NCBI RefSeq assembly: GCF_946479755.1 | Contig: NZ_CAMLHC010000014.1 | Span: forward strand, 137,505 to 201,504 | From: an uncultured Chitinophaga sp. | Lineage (GTDB): Bacteria; Bacteroidota; Bacteroidia; Chitinophagales; Chitinophagaceae | Length of the DNA: 64,000 nt | Reading direction: 5' to 3' | Shown: positions 35,085 to 45,165 of the stretch, in pieces | Layout of the letters: each line of letters opens with the position of its first letter | Numbering within the stretch: position 1 is the first letter of the stretch | Made by a program: the position numbers and the translations under genes | Notes under the pieces: generated by a model | What the model was told of the DNA's origin: nothing | What the model saw: the letters and a program-made list of their open reading frames with translations, nothing else | The model's database searches: none

Positions 35085-35666
35085 TTGCCGGATCAGGTTC
35101 AATATAACGAAGCAGCAGTGCTTTCCCGGATTGCGGAAGGCGATGAAAGGGCCTTTGCCACTTTTTATCATCATTATTATCAACTCATTTATCCATTCAT
35201 CGCGAAGCATCTTCCCAGTCGTGAAGATGCAGAAGAAGTCGTACAGCAGACCTTTCTGCGGGCATGGCTGCACCGTGATAAGCTGGCTGAAATAGCTTAC
35301 GTGAAAGCCTGGATATTTAAGGTAGCTACCCGCGAGTATATGAATTATCTCCGCAACCGGATTACGGGTAAACCGCGACTGGTGCAGCTGGAAGGAAGCG
35401 GAGATCCGGTGGATAATCACGCTTCCACCGGTATCAAAGAAATCAGCCACCTGGTGGAGCAGGCGATGGAATCACTGTCGCCACAGCGGCGACAGGTGTT
35501 TTACCTCAGCCGCCACGAACATCTCTCCATCGACGAGATCGCCGCCCGTATGGGCATTTCCCCAAAAACGGTTAAAAACACCCTCACCGCTGCGTTGGCC
35601 CAGGTCAGAGAATACCTGGCTGCCGCAGGCTATGCCATTAGTATCCTCTTGTTACTGCGCCTCTGA
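35085..35666 (+). CDS. ECF RNA polymerase sigma factor (FecI-like, Bacteroidota type)
   Basis: 193 aa. Sigma region 2 is in EGDERAFATFYHHYYQLIYP and AEEVVQQTFLRAWLHRDKL; region 4 is in QRRQVFYLSRHEHLSIDEIA and ISPKTVKNTLTAALAQVREY. A hydrophobic C-terminal tail (AISILLLLRL) is unusual but common in this subgroup. No ATG fits the N-terminus; TTG at 35085 gives the normal length before LSRIAEGDE. It heads the cassette with FecR and the STN-type SusC, and should be released when the receptor binds its ligand. Confidence 0.92.
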   Translation: MPDQVQYNEAAVLSRIAEGDERAFATFYHHYYQLIYPFIAKHLPSREDAEEVVQQTFLRAWLHRDKLAEIAYVKAWIFKVATREYMNYLRNRITGKPRLVQLEGSGDPVDNHASTGIKEISHLVEQAMESLSPQRRQVFYLSRHEHLSIDEIAARMGISPKTVKNTLTAALAQVREYLAAAGYAISILLLLRL

Positions 35667-35725
35667 AAAAAATATTTTTGCCGGATTGGGACTGTTTTCT
35701 GTTTCCCGGTTTATAGTATGCAGCA

Positions 35726-36871
35726 ATGGACTCATTACGACTCACATATTTACTGGAGGGCTATGCCGTCCAATCACTTTCTGCCATGGAAGAAGCAGAA
35801 CTGCTGGCTTTGCTGGAGCAGGAGCAGCCCCGTGTTGCTGCTGAAATTGAAGCAAAGATCACCGCTTATAGTCAACAGCCATATATAACAGCGCTATCTG
35901 CCTTGCAGCCGATGATTGAACAGATCGTATCGGTTGACAGGCCTGCTACCATTACGAGGCGCATACGCCCGTGGCACCGGGCGGCAGCCGCAGCTGCCAT
36001 ATTCCTGGTGGCAGTAACCTCCTGGCTTTTCTTTCACCGTTCATCTTCCAACGGGCCTGTTGCCGCCGTTCATGTTGCGCCGGGCAGCAACAAAGCCACG
36101 CTGACGCTGGCCGACGGATCGTCCGTGGAGCTCGACAACAATGGCAGCCAGGTGCTTCATCAGGGCAATACCCAGGTAAAACAGTCCAGTGGCAGTCTTT
36201 CCTATAGTGACGGCGCCACTGCAGACACGAATTCCTACAACACGCTTAAAACACCCCGTGGCGGCCAGTTCCGGCTCCAGCTCCCGGATGGCACCGGCGT
36301 ATGGCTGAATGCCGCCAGCACTTTAAAATACCCGGTGGCCTTCAGTAAAAAAGAACGTGTGGTAGAAGTCAGCGGAGAAGCCTATTTCGAGATAGCACAG
36401 GACGCCCACAGACCTTTCACAGTAAAAGTCAGTAACGGCGGCAGCGTAGAAGTGCTGGGCACCCGGTTCAATATTTCCGCTTACCCCGACGACAATCGCA
36501 GTACCACTACCCTCCTGGAAGGCGCGGTGCGGGTAATGAAGGGCCGGAACACCACCATCCTGAAACCGGGACAACAAGCCATCATTAAAAATGCAGGAGA
36601 TATTGACATCAACGACCAACTGAATATAGAAAAGATCATTGCCTGGAAAAACGGCCTGTTCAACTTTGAAGGCGCCGGTTTACAGGAAGTGATGAAAGAA
36701 CTTGAACGATGGTACAATATAGAGGTAGTATATGAAAAAGGTATTCCTGATCTGCACTTTGGAGGAGAAATGAGCCGAAATCTGGAATTAACTGAAGTAC
36801 TGAAAGGACTAGAGGATGCTAACGTTCACTTCCGGCTTGAACAAGGCAAAAGGCTGGTTGTAATGCCCTGA
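35726..36871 (+). CDS. FecR-family anti-sigma/transducer protein
   Basis: 381 aa. The cytoplasmic N-terminal part (about 1-85) precedes one transmembrane helix (RAAAAAAIFLVAVTSWLFF). The periplasmic FecR domain includes LKTPRGGQFRLQLPDGTGVW, SGEAYFEIAQDAHRPFTVKV and VLGTRFNISAYPDD. A C-terminal DUF4974 domain follows (EVMKELERWYNIEVVYEKGI). It binds the STN domain of the receptor encoded at 37119 and controls the sigma factor 59 bp upstream. Family and operon role are secure; the ligand is not. Confidence 0.94.
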   Translation: MDSLRLTYLLEGYAVQSLSAMEEAELLALLEQEQPRVAAEIEAKITAYSQQPYITALSALQPMIEQIVSVDRPATITRRIRPWHRAAAAAAIFLVAVTSWLFFHRSSSNGPVAAVHVAPGSNKATLTLADGSSVELDNNGSQVLHQGNTQVKQSSGSLSYSDGATADTNSYNTLKTPRGGQFRLQLPDGTGVWLNAASTLKYPVAFSKKERVVEVSGEAYFEIAQDAHRPFTVKVSNGGSVEVLGTRFNISAYPDDNRSTTTLLEGAVRVMKGRNTTILKPGQQAIIKNAGDIDINDQLNIEKIIAWKNGLFNFEGAGLQEVMKELERWYNIEVVYEKGIPDLHFGGEMSRNLELTEVLKGLEDANVHFRLEQGKRLVVMP

Positions 36872-36906
36872 TACAGGGAAATCACTTTGCTATACCATGA
36901 TATGAG

Positions 36907-36929
36907 CCGAGCGGCGCTGCGCCGCTCGG
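36907..36929. repeat. Very stable GC-rich hairpin between fecR and susC
   Basis: Perfect 10-bp stem CCGAGCGGCG/CGCCGCTCGG with a 3-nt loop, 35 bp after the fecR stop. No T tract follows, so it may pause polymerase or protect the 3' end of sigma-fecR mRNA. A second, imperfect hairpin (GCCGGA/TCCGGC, 37021-37048) lies before the susC start. Together they separate the regulatory and transport genes. Confidence 0.6.
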
Positions 36930-37118
36930 GATAGTATTGCCTTATCAGACCATTTAAAAATACATCTATCAGTAACCAACCATTTCCATTCATTGTATGT
37001 CCCCGCGCAGCTGCAAAAAAGCCGGAAGTGATTGGACCCACCTCCGGCATAAAGTTCAGGCTGTAAAAATTCAATGCTGACAAGCTTCAAAATTTCATCA
37101 ACCAAACCATTGCAATTT

Positions 37119-40100
37119 ATGCAAAAAAAATTATCGTTTATCACCAGAGCCCGCAGTTCCAGTCCGGGCGCAACCAAAATCCTGCTAATGATGAAGATGA
37201 CCTTTTGCCTGCTGACGATGGCTTTCTGTTCACTTTACGCCACCTCCTTTTCGCAGGTAATAACGCTAAAAGGCAAAAACATGGCACTGAAACAGGTCTT
37301 TACCGCTATCAAGGCGCAAACCGGTTACGTCACCTTTTACAACCAGGACGACTTCAAAAGCGCCAAACCAGTAAGCATCAACAGTAACGCTGTGCCTTTG
37401 GCAGACTTTCTCCGGCTGATCTTCAAAGACCAGCCACTGAATTACCGGGTAGAAGGCAATACCATCCTGTTGTCGAAAAAAACACTACTGCAACATTTGC
37501 CGATGGCTCCGCAACCGATACCTCCTGTAAAGGGAATGGTAAAAGATGAGAGCGGCACTGTCCTGCCAGGTGTATCGGTCCGTATCCAGGGTTCCAGCTA
37601 TGGTACCATCACCGACGGCAACGGCAGCTTCACGCTCAGCGTGAATGAAAACGATATATTAATTATTTCCTGCATGGGGTTTAGCGGTATTTCCGCACGC
37701 GTAAATGCCGATGGCTCACTGACGCTACTGGGGAGTACTGCCAAAACAGCAGGTACCCGTCCTTCTATATCTTCTACAAAAGAAGGATTAACGCAGATTA
37801 TTCTCGTACATGGCATCAGCCAGCTACAAAGCGTCACCGTCAATACAGGCTATCAACAGATCTCCAGAGAACGGAGCGCTGGCTCGTTTTCAAACCCCGA
37901 AATGGGCATCGTGAGAAACAGGAGCACCAGCATGAACGTATTGCAACGCATAGAAGGGTTGGTGCCAGGCCTGGTGGTAAACAATTCTCCCACCCCCCGC
38001 GCCACACCATTCCAGATACGTGGGTTAACGACAATCAACGCCGACCGGAACCCCTTGTTTATTGTGGACGGTATGCCATTAAATGATGTGAACTCCATCA
38101 ACCCACAGGACGTAGCGGATATCAGCGTGCTGAAAGATGCCACCGCCGCCTCCATCTGGGGGGCCAGGGCCTCCAACGGTGTCATCGTTATCACCACTAA
38201 AAAAGGATATGCCCGGCAAAAAATCAGCGTAAACTATGATGGCTTCATCAACTTCCTGGGCAAACCGGACCTTGATTATTATCCTACCCTCAACAGTGCG
38301 CAGTACATTCAGGCGTCAAAAGAAACTTTCGACCCTGTGGGACAAAATTACACCACAGCCACCTTATACAACCCTTCCGCCAGCCATGTGGGCCTTTCTC
38401 CGGACAGACAAATCCTCTATGACATGTACAGAGGCGTGCTCACCACGGAACAGGGCAATACGAAACTGGACAGCCTGTCTAAAATCAGCAACCTCCAACA
38501 GATAAAGGACATCTGGTACCGGCCAGCCAGCCTGATGAACCACACTATTTCCGTGTCCGGCGGCACAGAGAAGTATACCTTCTATGGCTCGCTCGCTTAT
38601 ACCAACAGCAACGACAACACGCCCGGTAACCGTAACAATACCTATAAAATCAATACCCGCCAGGAATTCAACTTCAACAAATACCTGAAGGTATCACTGC
38701 TGGCAGACATTACCAACCAGCTAACATCCTCCCGGCGTTCCATATCCCCCGATTCACGTTTCCTGCCCTACCAGTTGTTCCGGAATGCAGCCGGTAATAA
38801 CCTGTCCATTCCCTACATGGGATACCTCAGCAATGAATCCCGGACCGATTTCGAAGCAAAAAGCAGGATTAACCTCGACTACAATCCGCTGGACAACGTG
38901 AATAGCGGTAATACAAGGAATGACGCGCTGCTGGCACGCCTCTCCGGTGGTGTCACCATCCGGCTGTATAAAGGGTTACGTTTCGAAGGCATGTACGGAT
39001 ATGTGAAAGGCAATAATCGCAGCAGTTCCTACGACGATCACACCAACTATCGTCAGCGGGTACAGATCGTCAATTTCACCGTTGCGCCAGACGCAGCTTC
39101 CACACCTGTTTATTATCTCCCCGCAACTGGCGGATTACACCAGGTGTCCGTCAGTAACCAGGGCGACTGGATTATCCGGAACCAGCTGGTATTCGATCGC
39201 AACTGGAACAATAACGAACATCAACTTACCATCCTCGCAGGCCAGGAAGCGCAGGAGCAAAAAACCCTGTTCAACAACAGCAGTGTTTATGGCTATGACG
39301 AGCGGCTACAGACCTACGGGCTCGTTGACTATAAGACATTGTCGGGTACAGGTATTAAAAACCCGGTAATGCCGCTCAGTACGACAGGCTCGGTTTTAGA
39401 TGCCAGTTCACTATTTGGAGAATCCGAAATTGTTGCGCGTTTCACCTCCTACTATCTGAATGCAGCCTATACCTACCACGGAAGATACTCGGTGAATGCC
39501 TCCTGGCGGAACGACAAGAGCAATCTTTTCGGGAAAAACAAAGCCGCACAGGGCAAACCCGTATGGAGTGCCGGGGCAAAATGGGATATCAGCAATGAGC
39601 CTTTCATGGAGAATATAAGAGGTGTCAACTATCTGGCACTAAGAGCTACCTATGGCATCACTGGTATTTCGCCTTCCCCCGGAAGCGCTTCTTCCTATGA
39701 TGTACTGGCCGGCACCAATGCACCCAATGCCCCCGGCGGTATGTTGCTTACCATTTCGTCCGTTGCTAATCCAGGCCTCACCTGGGAAAGCACCCGCACC
39801 ACCAATTTCGGACTGGATTTTTCCTTTCTGGGAAAACGCCTTACCGGCTCGGTGGACGTATACCGGAAAAAAACATCCAACCTCCTTGGCAGCATGCCGG
39901 TAAACCCGCTGATCGGTTATGCCACAATTTATGGCAATGCCGGCGATCTTACCAATAAAGGAATAGAGCTGTCTGTTTCCTCCGGTAATATCCTGCGCAG
40001 GAACTTCCGCTGGCTTACTATGCTCACCGTATCCTACAACAAAAACATTGTCGACAAGATCACCACCAGCGATCTGAAGACCACCGGATACCAGGTGATC

Positions 40101-40802
40101 AACACTCCCACCTACCTGCCGGGATACTCCGGCTATTCGTTATGGGCTTATGACTTCGCAGGCCTCGATGCACTGGGGGACCCGCTGGTACGCCTGTCAG
40201 ATAAAAGCACCACGAAAAATCCAAACGCCGTGAAAGCAGCAGACGTAGTATATATGGGCGTATACCAACAGCCCTGGAGCGGCGGCCTGACCAATATCTT
40301 CAGCTATAAATCCTTTGCGCTCACTGTCAACATCGTTTATAACATGGGACATATTATGATGCGCAATGTCAACAGAACATACACCGGGTATGGTTTCATC
40401 AGCGCGCTGAACTTCACTTCCGGTAATCTCCCTGCAGAATTTGCCGACCGATGGAAAAAACCCGGTGATGAAGCGTACACCAACATCCCCTCCTTTGTGA
40501 CCGGTTCAGCGAATACCACCAGGAGAAATACCGACTACTATACTCATGGCAATATTAACGTTACCGATGCTTCATATGCCAAAATCAGGGATATGATACT
40601 GAGCTACGATATGCCACACCGTATTATCAAAAAAATACAGGCGGAACAGCTCTCGTTCCGGCTGATCGTCTCCAATCTTTTGCTGTGGAAGGCCAACCCG
40701 TACCATATCGATCCCGAGTTCCAGGACACAAAGTATGGATACTACAGCACCATCCCGGCCAACCAGGGAACGATCACCATTGGCGCTCATCTCACGCTCT
40801 AA
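37119..40802 (+). CDS. SusC/RagA-family TonB-dependent receptor with STN signalling domain
   Basis: 1227 aa from the ATG at 37119; an ATG at 37074 would add 15 residues. After the signal (LTMAFCSLYATSFSQ) comes an STN domain (about residues 55-110: FTAIKAQTGYVTFYNQDDF, FKDQPLNYRVEGNTILLSKK). A carboxypeptidase-like domain (VKDESGTVLPGVSVRIQGSS), then plug (FQIRGLTTINADRNPLFIVD; SVLKDATAASIWGARASNGV) and barrel follow. The STN domain contacts the FecR-type protein upstream, making this a signal-transducing receptor whose substrate induces its own uptake. Substrate unknown; paired with SusD at 40813. Confidence 0.95.
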   Translation: MQKKLSFITRARSSSPGATKILLMMKMTFCLLTMAFCSLYATSFSQVITLKGKNMALKQVFTAIKAQTGYVTFYNQDDFKSAKPVSINSNAVPLADFLRLIFKDQPLNYRVEGNTILLSKKTLLQHLPMAPQPIPPVKGMVKDESGTVLPGVSVRIQGSSYGTITDGNGSFTLSVNENDILIISCMGFSGISARVNADGSLTLLGSTAKTAGTRPSISSTKEGLTQIILVHGISQLQSVTVNTGYQQISRERSAGSFSNPEMGIVRNRSTSMNVLQRIEGLVPGLVVNNSPTPRATPFQIRGLTTINADRNPLFIVDGMPLNDVNSINPQDVADISVLKDATAASIWGARASNGVIVITTKKGYARQKISVNYDGFINFLGKPDLDYYPTLNSAQYIQASKETFDPVGQNYTTATLYNPSASHVGLSPDRQILYDMYRGVLTTEQGNTKLDSLSKISNLQQIKDIWYRPASLMNHTISVSGGTEKYTFYGSLAYTNSNDNTPGNRNNTYKINTRQEFNFNKYLKVSLLADITNQLTSSRRSISPDSRFLPYQLFRNAAGNNLSIPYMGYLSNESRTDFEAKSRINLDYNPLDNVNSGNTRNDALLARLSGGVTIRLYKGLRFEGMYGYVKGNNRSSSYDDHTNYRQRVQIVNFTVAPDAASTPVYYLPATGGLHQVSVSNQGDWIIRNQLVFDRNWNNNEHQLTILAGQEAQEQKTLFNNSSVYGYDERLQTYGLVDYKTLSGTGIKNPVMPLSTTGSVLDASSLFGESEIVARFTSYYLNAAYTYHGRYSVNASWRNDKSNLFGKNKAAQGKPVWSAGAKWDISNEPFMENIRGVNYLALRATYGITGISPSPGSASSYDVLAGTNAPNAPGGMLLTISSVANPGLTWESTRTTNFGLDFSFLGKRLTGSVDVYRKKTSNLLGSMPVNPLIGYATIYGNAGDLTNKGIELSVSSGNILRRNFRWLTMLTVSYNKNIVDKITTSDLKTTGYQVINTPTYLPGYSGYSLWAYDFAGLDALGDPLVRLSDKSTTKNPNAVKAADVVYMGVYQQPWSGGLTNIFSYKSFALTVNIVYNMGHIMMRNVNRTYTGYGFISALNFTSGNLPAEFADRWKKPGDEAYTNIPSFVTGSANTTRRNTDYYTHGNINVTDASYAKIRDMILSYDMPHRIIKKIQAEQLSFRLIVSNLLLWKANPYHIDPEFQDTKYGYYSTIPANQGTITIGAHLTL

Positions 40803-40812
40803 AAACAAGACT

Positions 40813-42267
40813 ATGTTGCACCTGAATAAAAAAACGCTTCTCCTGCTATCGCTCTTCGCAGCTATGACATTCCCTGCCTGCCGGAAAGACTTCCTCGAGC
40901 TGACGCCGAAAGGAAAACTGATCGCGTCACACACCAGTGATTACGACCAATTACTGAATTCCATGAGTATCACCCAGCTGTATCCACATATCGAATCCGG
41001 TGATGAGGTGGCCTGTGTGGACCCCTATTTCTCCGGCGCAGCAGGCGCCTTCCAGCAGAATGCTTTCCGCTGGACAGATGATATCTGGTTGGCCTCCGAC
41101 CAGCAAACGGAATGGACTTTACTGATGCGATGGGTGTACCAATGTAATAAGATCATCAACGAGGTAATGACCTCACAGGGAGGTACAGACGCGCAGAAAA
41201 AAAACATTCTCGCTGAAGCACTGACCAACAGAGCGTGGTGTTACTTTATGATGATAAACTACTACGGACAGCCTTATAACAAAGCTACTGCCGCCACTGA
41301 TGCGGGAGTGCCCAAAATACTGACCGCGGATGTTACACAGACAAAATTCAGCCGCGCAGCCGTGAAGGAAATATACGATCTGATCGTCAGCGACCTCACC
41401 CTCGCGATCCCGGATCTGCCGGCTATACTGAGCAACCGTTTAAGGAGCAGCAGAGCCGCCGGGGAGGCATTACTGGGAAAGACCTATGTATTTATGGGTC
41501 AATTCGATAAAGCATTGCCCCTGTTACAGGCAGCTGTAACACACATGAGCAACGGCAGCATTCCATCAGGATTATATGACTTTCAGAAGGAACTGGCGCC
41601 AGGAGGGTCTTTTACCCCCATCAGCCCCTACACAGGCCCGGCAAGAGGCAACCTCATTATCGACCAGGAAGTGCTTTTCATGAAGCGTATCCTCAACGTT
41701 GACGCTTATTTCGGTTCATTCATTGTACTGACGCCGGCGACCATGGCGCTCTATACAGCCGGCGACCACAGACGTCAATTCCTCACCGGCAACCCCATGG
41801 GCGATTTCGCACACCCTTACCCTAACGGCATGATGGCTGTATGGGGTACCGGAGGTGTCACCAATGCTGGCGTCAGCGTGCCGGACATCTACCTGTTACT
41901 GGCCGAATGTAAATCACGCCTGAATGATCTTCCGGGAGCCGTTGCCGGCCTGGAAGCGTTCAGAAAAATGCGGATGCCGGCAGCAGAAGCCTCCATACCT
42001 GCCGCCACCGCCGGCGACCAGGTAGCGCTTACCAAATTCATCCTCGACGAACGCATCAGGGAGTACCCCATTCAGGGATACCGCTGGTTTGATATGAGAA
42101 GGCTTTCTGTAGATCCGATATACAAGTCCACTGTCAACTATACACATACATTATACGACATGAATGGCGCAGTGATTAAAACCTTTACCCTGCAGCCGCA
42201 GCGGCTCACTTTCCGTATCCCGCCGTACATAGCGCTACAGAATCCGGACATGCCACAAACACCCTGA
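40813..42267 (+). CDS. SusD/RagB-family lipoprotein
   Basis: 484 aa from the ATG at 40813, 10 bp after the susC stop, giving an SpII signal (MTFPAC, Cys23). A longer reading from 40735 overlaps susC. CRKDFLELTPKGKLIASHTS is the standard SusD opening. TPR-like helices (NRAWCYFMMINYYGQPYN) and a RagB C-terminus (FILDERIREYPIQGYRWFDM) are present. Functions as the surface lid of the preceding transporter. Confidence 0.94.
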   Translation: MLHLNKKTLLLLSLFAAMTFPACRKDFLELTPKGKLIASHTSDYDQLLNSMSITQLYPHIESGDEVACVDPYFSGAAGAFQQNAFRWTDDIWLASDQQTEWTLLMRWVYQCNKIINEVMTSQGGTDAQKKNILAEALTNRAWCYFMMINYYGQPYNKATAATDAGVPKILTADVTQTKFSRAAVKEIYDLIVSDLTLAIPDLPAILSNRLRSSRAAGEALLGKTYVFMGQFDKALPLLQAAVTHMSNGSIPSGLYDFQKELAPGGSFTPISPYTGPARGNLIIDQEVLFMKRILNVDAYFGSFIVLTPATMALYTAGDHRRQFLTGNPMGDFAHPYPNGMMAVWGTGGVTNAGVSVPDIYLLLAECKSRLNDLPGAVAGLEAFRKMRMPAAEASIPAATAGDQVALTKFILDERIREYPIQGYRWFDMRRLSVDPIYKSTVNYTHTLYDMNGAVIKTFTLQPQRLTFRIPPYIALQNPDMPQTP

Positions 42268-42299
42268 CAAAATTTTATCCAATCATTAAATAACGACAA

Positions 42300-43715
42300 A
42301 TGAAAACATGGTTAACATGCCTGCTTTGCTCAGTAGCGATGACTACGCAGGCACAAAAAAGGACCGTCATTGTCCTTGATGTAAAAGGACAACCGGGAGA
42401 CTCCATCTACAGTGGCCTTGCCGGCGCTGCAACACAAAAAGGGGAAATAGGCCCCGATGGCCGGTATAAATATGTATTCCACCTGAAACAGCCAGCGGAA
42501 GCAACAGTTTGGGCAGAACCCAATAAAACGAGACAACAACTCTTTATGGAACCAGGAGACAGCCTCGTCGTTTCTTACAACATTCATCACCAGGATTCAA
42601 CGATCCGGTTCGAGGGCAAAGGTGCAAAAAACAACACGTTTTTTAAGGCATTCCAATCGATCGCGGCGGCAGGTTTCAAACAGCTTAACTTCTCAGTATC
42701 CACTACTGCCAACGACTTCGCCAACTATCTCCGGCACAACCACGATCTTGAACAGACCCTGTTAAAAGAGAAAGGAAGCCAGATGAGCCCCGCCATCAGG
42801 AAATACCTCACTGCTATGTCTTTTATAAACTATGCATGTGGCAGCTTCCAGACGCCCATGATGATGCAAGGCTACCTCGGAAAAAAAGTCGCCGAAAGCA
42901 TTCCTGACGACTACTGGTCGTATGGTTCACTCATGAACGAAGACGTAAGCATGGACACCGGCACATTCGATTACGAACGGTTGCTCGTTCACGGGTACCC
43001 CTATTATTTGTTTTTGAAAAAACAAAAAGAAAATAATACACTGGGAGAAAAAGTATCCTCAGACGAACGATACAAACAAATGTACGCACTCGCCATGAAT
43101 ACCTATAAGAATCCTCAAATAAAATCAAAGGCTTTGGGAGGTATTCTTAAAACGTTGATCAGCGGCGCATCAACTGCCTCCACCTATAAAGGCATGATGG
43201 ACGATTATCTTAACCAGTACTGCAAGGACGAAGGCACCCGAAAATCGCTCGTTGAACTTTACAATAAGAAATCTGCTATTTCCGTTGGGCAAGTCCCCCC
43301 TGCTTTCACGCTAAAGGATATGCAAGGCCGCGATGTCACGCTGGCCGATTTCAAAGGAAAAGTAGTGTACATGGATTTCTGGGCCAGCTGGTGCAGTCCC
43401 TGCCGCTATGAAATGAAAAACGGCTCCCCAGGGTTACATAAACAATTCGAAGGTAATAAAGACGTAGTATTTCTCTACATCAGCATCGACGACTCTACGG
43501 ACAAATGGAAACAAGCGATCGCGGAAGACCACATTGAGGGCGTGCATCTGCTGTCCACAGGCGGCACAGAAAGCAAAGTTGCGAAGACCTTCAACATTAG
43601 CGGCATTCCTCACTACATGATCATTGATAAAGAAGGTAAGCTTTTCAGCAATAACGCCACCCGCCCGAGCCAGCCTGAAACGGCTGAAACACTCAAAAAA
43701 CTTCTCACAAATTAA
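42300..43715 (+). CDS. TlpA/ResA-like thioredoxin-fold protein, secreted
   Basis: 471 aa with a signal peptide ending TTQAQ. The N-terminal beta domain (about 20-115) resembles DUF4369; a helical middle region follows. The C-terminal TlpA-type thioredoxin domain starts near VGQVPPAFTLKDMQGRDVTL, with the active site WASWCSPC (Cys365, Cys368) and the cis-Pro in NISGIPHYMIID. It should reduce or exchange disulfides in the periplasm. As the last gene of the sigma-fecR-susC-susD cassette it may serve folding of the imported ligand's handling proteins, which is inference. Confidence 0.87.
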   Translation: MKTWLTCLLCSVAMTTQAQKRTVIVLDVKGQPGDSIYSGLAGAATQKGEIGPDGRYKYVFHLKQPAEATVWAEPNKTRQQLFMEPGDSLVVSYNIHHQDSTIRFEGKGAKNNTFFKAFQSIAAAGFKQLNFSVSTTANDFANYLRHNHDLEQTLLKEKGSQMSPAIRKYLTAMSFINYACGSFQTPMMMQGYLGKKVAESIPDDYWSYGSLMNEDVSMDTGTFDYERLLVHGYPYYLFLKKQKENNTLGEKVSSDERYKQMYALAMNTYKNPQIKSKALGGILKTLISGASTASTYKGMMDDYLNQYCKDEGTRKSLVELYNKKSAISVGQVPPAFTLKDMQGRDVTLADFKGKVVYMDFWASWCSPCRYEMKNGSPGLHKQFEGNKDVVFLYISIDDSTDKWKQAIAEDHIEGVHLLSTGGTESKVAKTFNISGIPHYMIIDKEGKLFSNNATRPSQPETAETLKKLLTN

Positions 43716-43739
43716 GTTGGCATAATACAAATAAAACAT

Positions 43740-43773
43740 GGCGCTCCAAATTCATTTGGCGGCGCCTTTTTTT
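43740..43773 (+). terminator. Intrinsic terminator after the SusC/SusD-thioredoxin cassette
   Basis: Stem GGCGC/GCGCC (43740-43744 with 43762-43766) plus an inner CCAAA/TTTGG, then seven Ts (43767-43773). It is 25 bp after the stop codon at 43715. Confidence 0.8.
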
Positions 43774-43819
43774 AACGCCGTTCCCGACGCGGAAAATACT
43801 TAACCAGCAAAATTTATAA

Positions 43820-45001
43820 CTAATATAACAGATAAGCTGCTACCCTTTCCTTCCAATCTCCGGTATCCGTATATCGATCGATGTCTTCTTCCGGTCCTCC
43901 GATGATTGATTCAGCGCCCGGTAGTCCTGTCAACAGGTCCAGGTGCCGCGCGCCGCTATGATTAACGTAAGTGGGATACGACGCCCATGCAAAATGTCCA
44001 GGATGATATTTTCTGATAAGACGGATCAGCCGCCACCCATATGTTACAGGTCTGAACACAGCAGGATCATGTACATGAAACATCATGCCGTTGCATTTTT
44101 GCCCGGCATATTTACCTTCAACAGGTGTAAAGGTGACAGGGCGTGCTACCACACCATCGGCATGCAGCGCATTTATGCGTTGCGCAATACCCGCGCCATC
44201 CATCCAGGGACTGCCTGCTATACGGAAAGGTGTGGCTGTTCCTCTCCCTTCACTGATGTTGGTCGCCTCCAGCAGTCCCAACCCCGGATATAACAACGCC
44301 GCTTCAAAACAAGGTATGGCCGGCGATGTCGGTACAAATGAACGGCTCCATTGCGGGTGGAACATCATCCGTTGCCAGTGCTGACAACGAATGACGTGCA
44401 GCATAAGCGGGTTTGTCTGTAAGATCTTACTGCTGCCGGCCGATTTAAAATAACGCGCCAGTTCACCCAGCGTGCAGCTATGTCTGACGGGAATATTCCA
44501 CCGCCCGATAAAACTGCTGCAGCGCTGTTCATCCAGCATCGGTCCTTCTGCCAGCACCATGCTGCCCGACAAAGGATTGGGCCGGTCTGCGATCACGAGC
44601 CGTTTGCCGTACAACGCGCAGGCTTCCATTACATGGGTCATCGTCCACAGGTAGGTGTAAAAGCGGCAGCCAATGTCGGGAATATCAAACAACAGCAGGT
44701 CTACCGCTGCCAGATCGTTTTGATCGGGCGCTAACTTACGTCCGTACAGGCTTATCACCGGCAGGCCTGTTAGCGGATCTATGCCGTCATACATCTCGGC
44801 ACCGTCGACTCCGGTAGTGTCCAATCCATGCTCCGGGGAAAATACCCGGGTGATATTAAACCCTGCGTCAAGCAATGCCTGTCGCACCGGTTTGAAGTCT
44901 GCCGTACAGGCGGCGTGGTTAGTCACCAAACCTATCCTCCGCCCTTTCCATTCGGGCGGATCGGCCAATAACAGATCAATACCAGACAACATAACACTCA
45001 T
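43820..45001 (-). CDS. DUF1343 protein, exo-beta-N-acetylmuramidase NamZ family
   Basis: 393 aa; no clear signal peptide. Motifs of the family are strong: LVTNHAACTADFKPVRQALL, VFSPEHGLDTTGVDGAEM, VISLYGRKLAPDQNDLAAVD, LLLFDIPDIGCRFYTYLWTM, IADRPNPLSGSMVLAEGP, and NISEGRGTATPFRIAGSPW. NamZ enzymes release N-acetylmuramic acid from muropeptide fragments, so this suggests cell-wall recycling. Homologues are usually exported; the absent signal may mean a cytoplasmic form or an upstream start I cannot see. It is divergent from the giant-protein operon. Confidence 0.9.
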   Translation of the reverse strand: MSVMLSGIDLLLADPPEWKGRRIGLVTNHAACTADFKPVRQALLDAGFNITRVFSPEHGLDTTGVDGAEMYDGIDPLTGLPVISLYGRKLAPDQNDLAAVDLLLFDIPDIGCRFYTYLWTMTHVMEACALYGKRLVIADRPNPLSGSMVLAEGPMLDEQRCSSFIGRWNIPVRHSCTLGELARYFKSAGSSKILQTNPLMLHVIRCQHWQRMMFHPQWSRSFVPTSPAIPCFEAALLYPGLGLLEATNISEGRGTATPFRIAGSPWMDGAGIAQRINALHADGVVARPVTFTPVEGKYAGQKCNGMMFHVHDPAVFRPVTYGWRLIRLIRKYHPGHFAWASYPTYVNHSGARHLDLLTGLPGAESIIGGPEEDIDRYTDTGDWKERVAAYLLY

Positions 45002-45165
45002 GAATAAATTAAATTATGTTAGAAATAATCTTAACACCAATATACTACAACCGACCTAAAAGTTGGGGCGTAGCCGTTCCGCTGAACGTTGTGAATCGAA
45101 AATAATATCTTAACTTAACTACTCATAGCCTCATAGCCTTCAAAAAACCATTAAACCCTCAAATA

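Noticed and set aside
45011..45025. TTAAATTATGTT resembling the GntR operator flank, in the NamZ/giant-operon gap
   Set aside because: It lacks the ACA arm: the spacing partner is AAT, so the TGT-N4-ACA palindrome is not formed.
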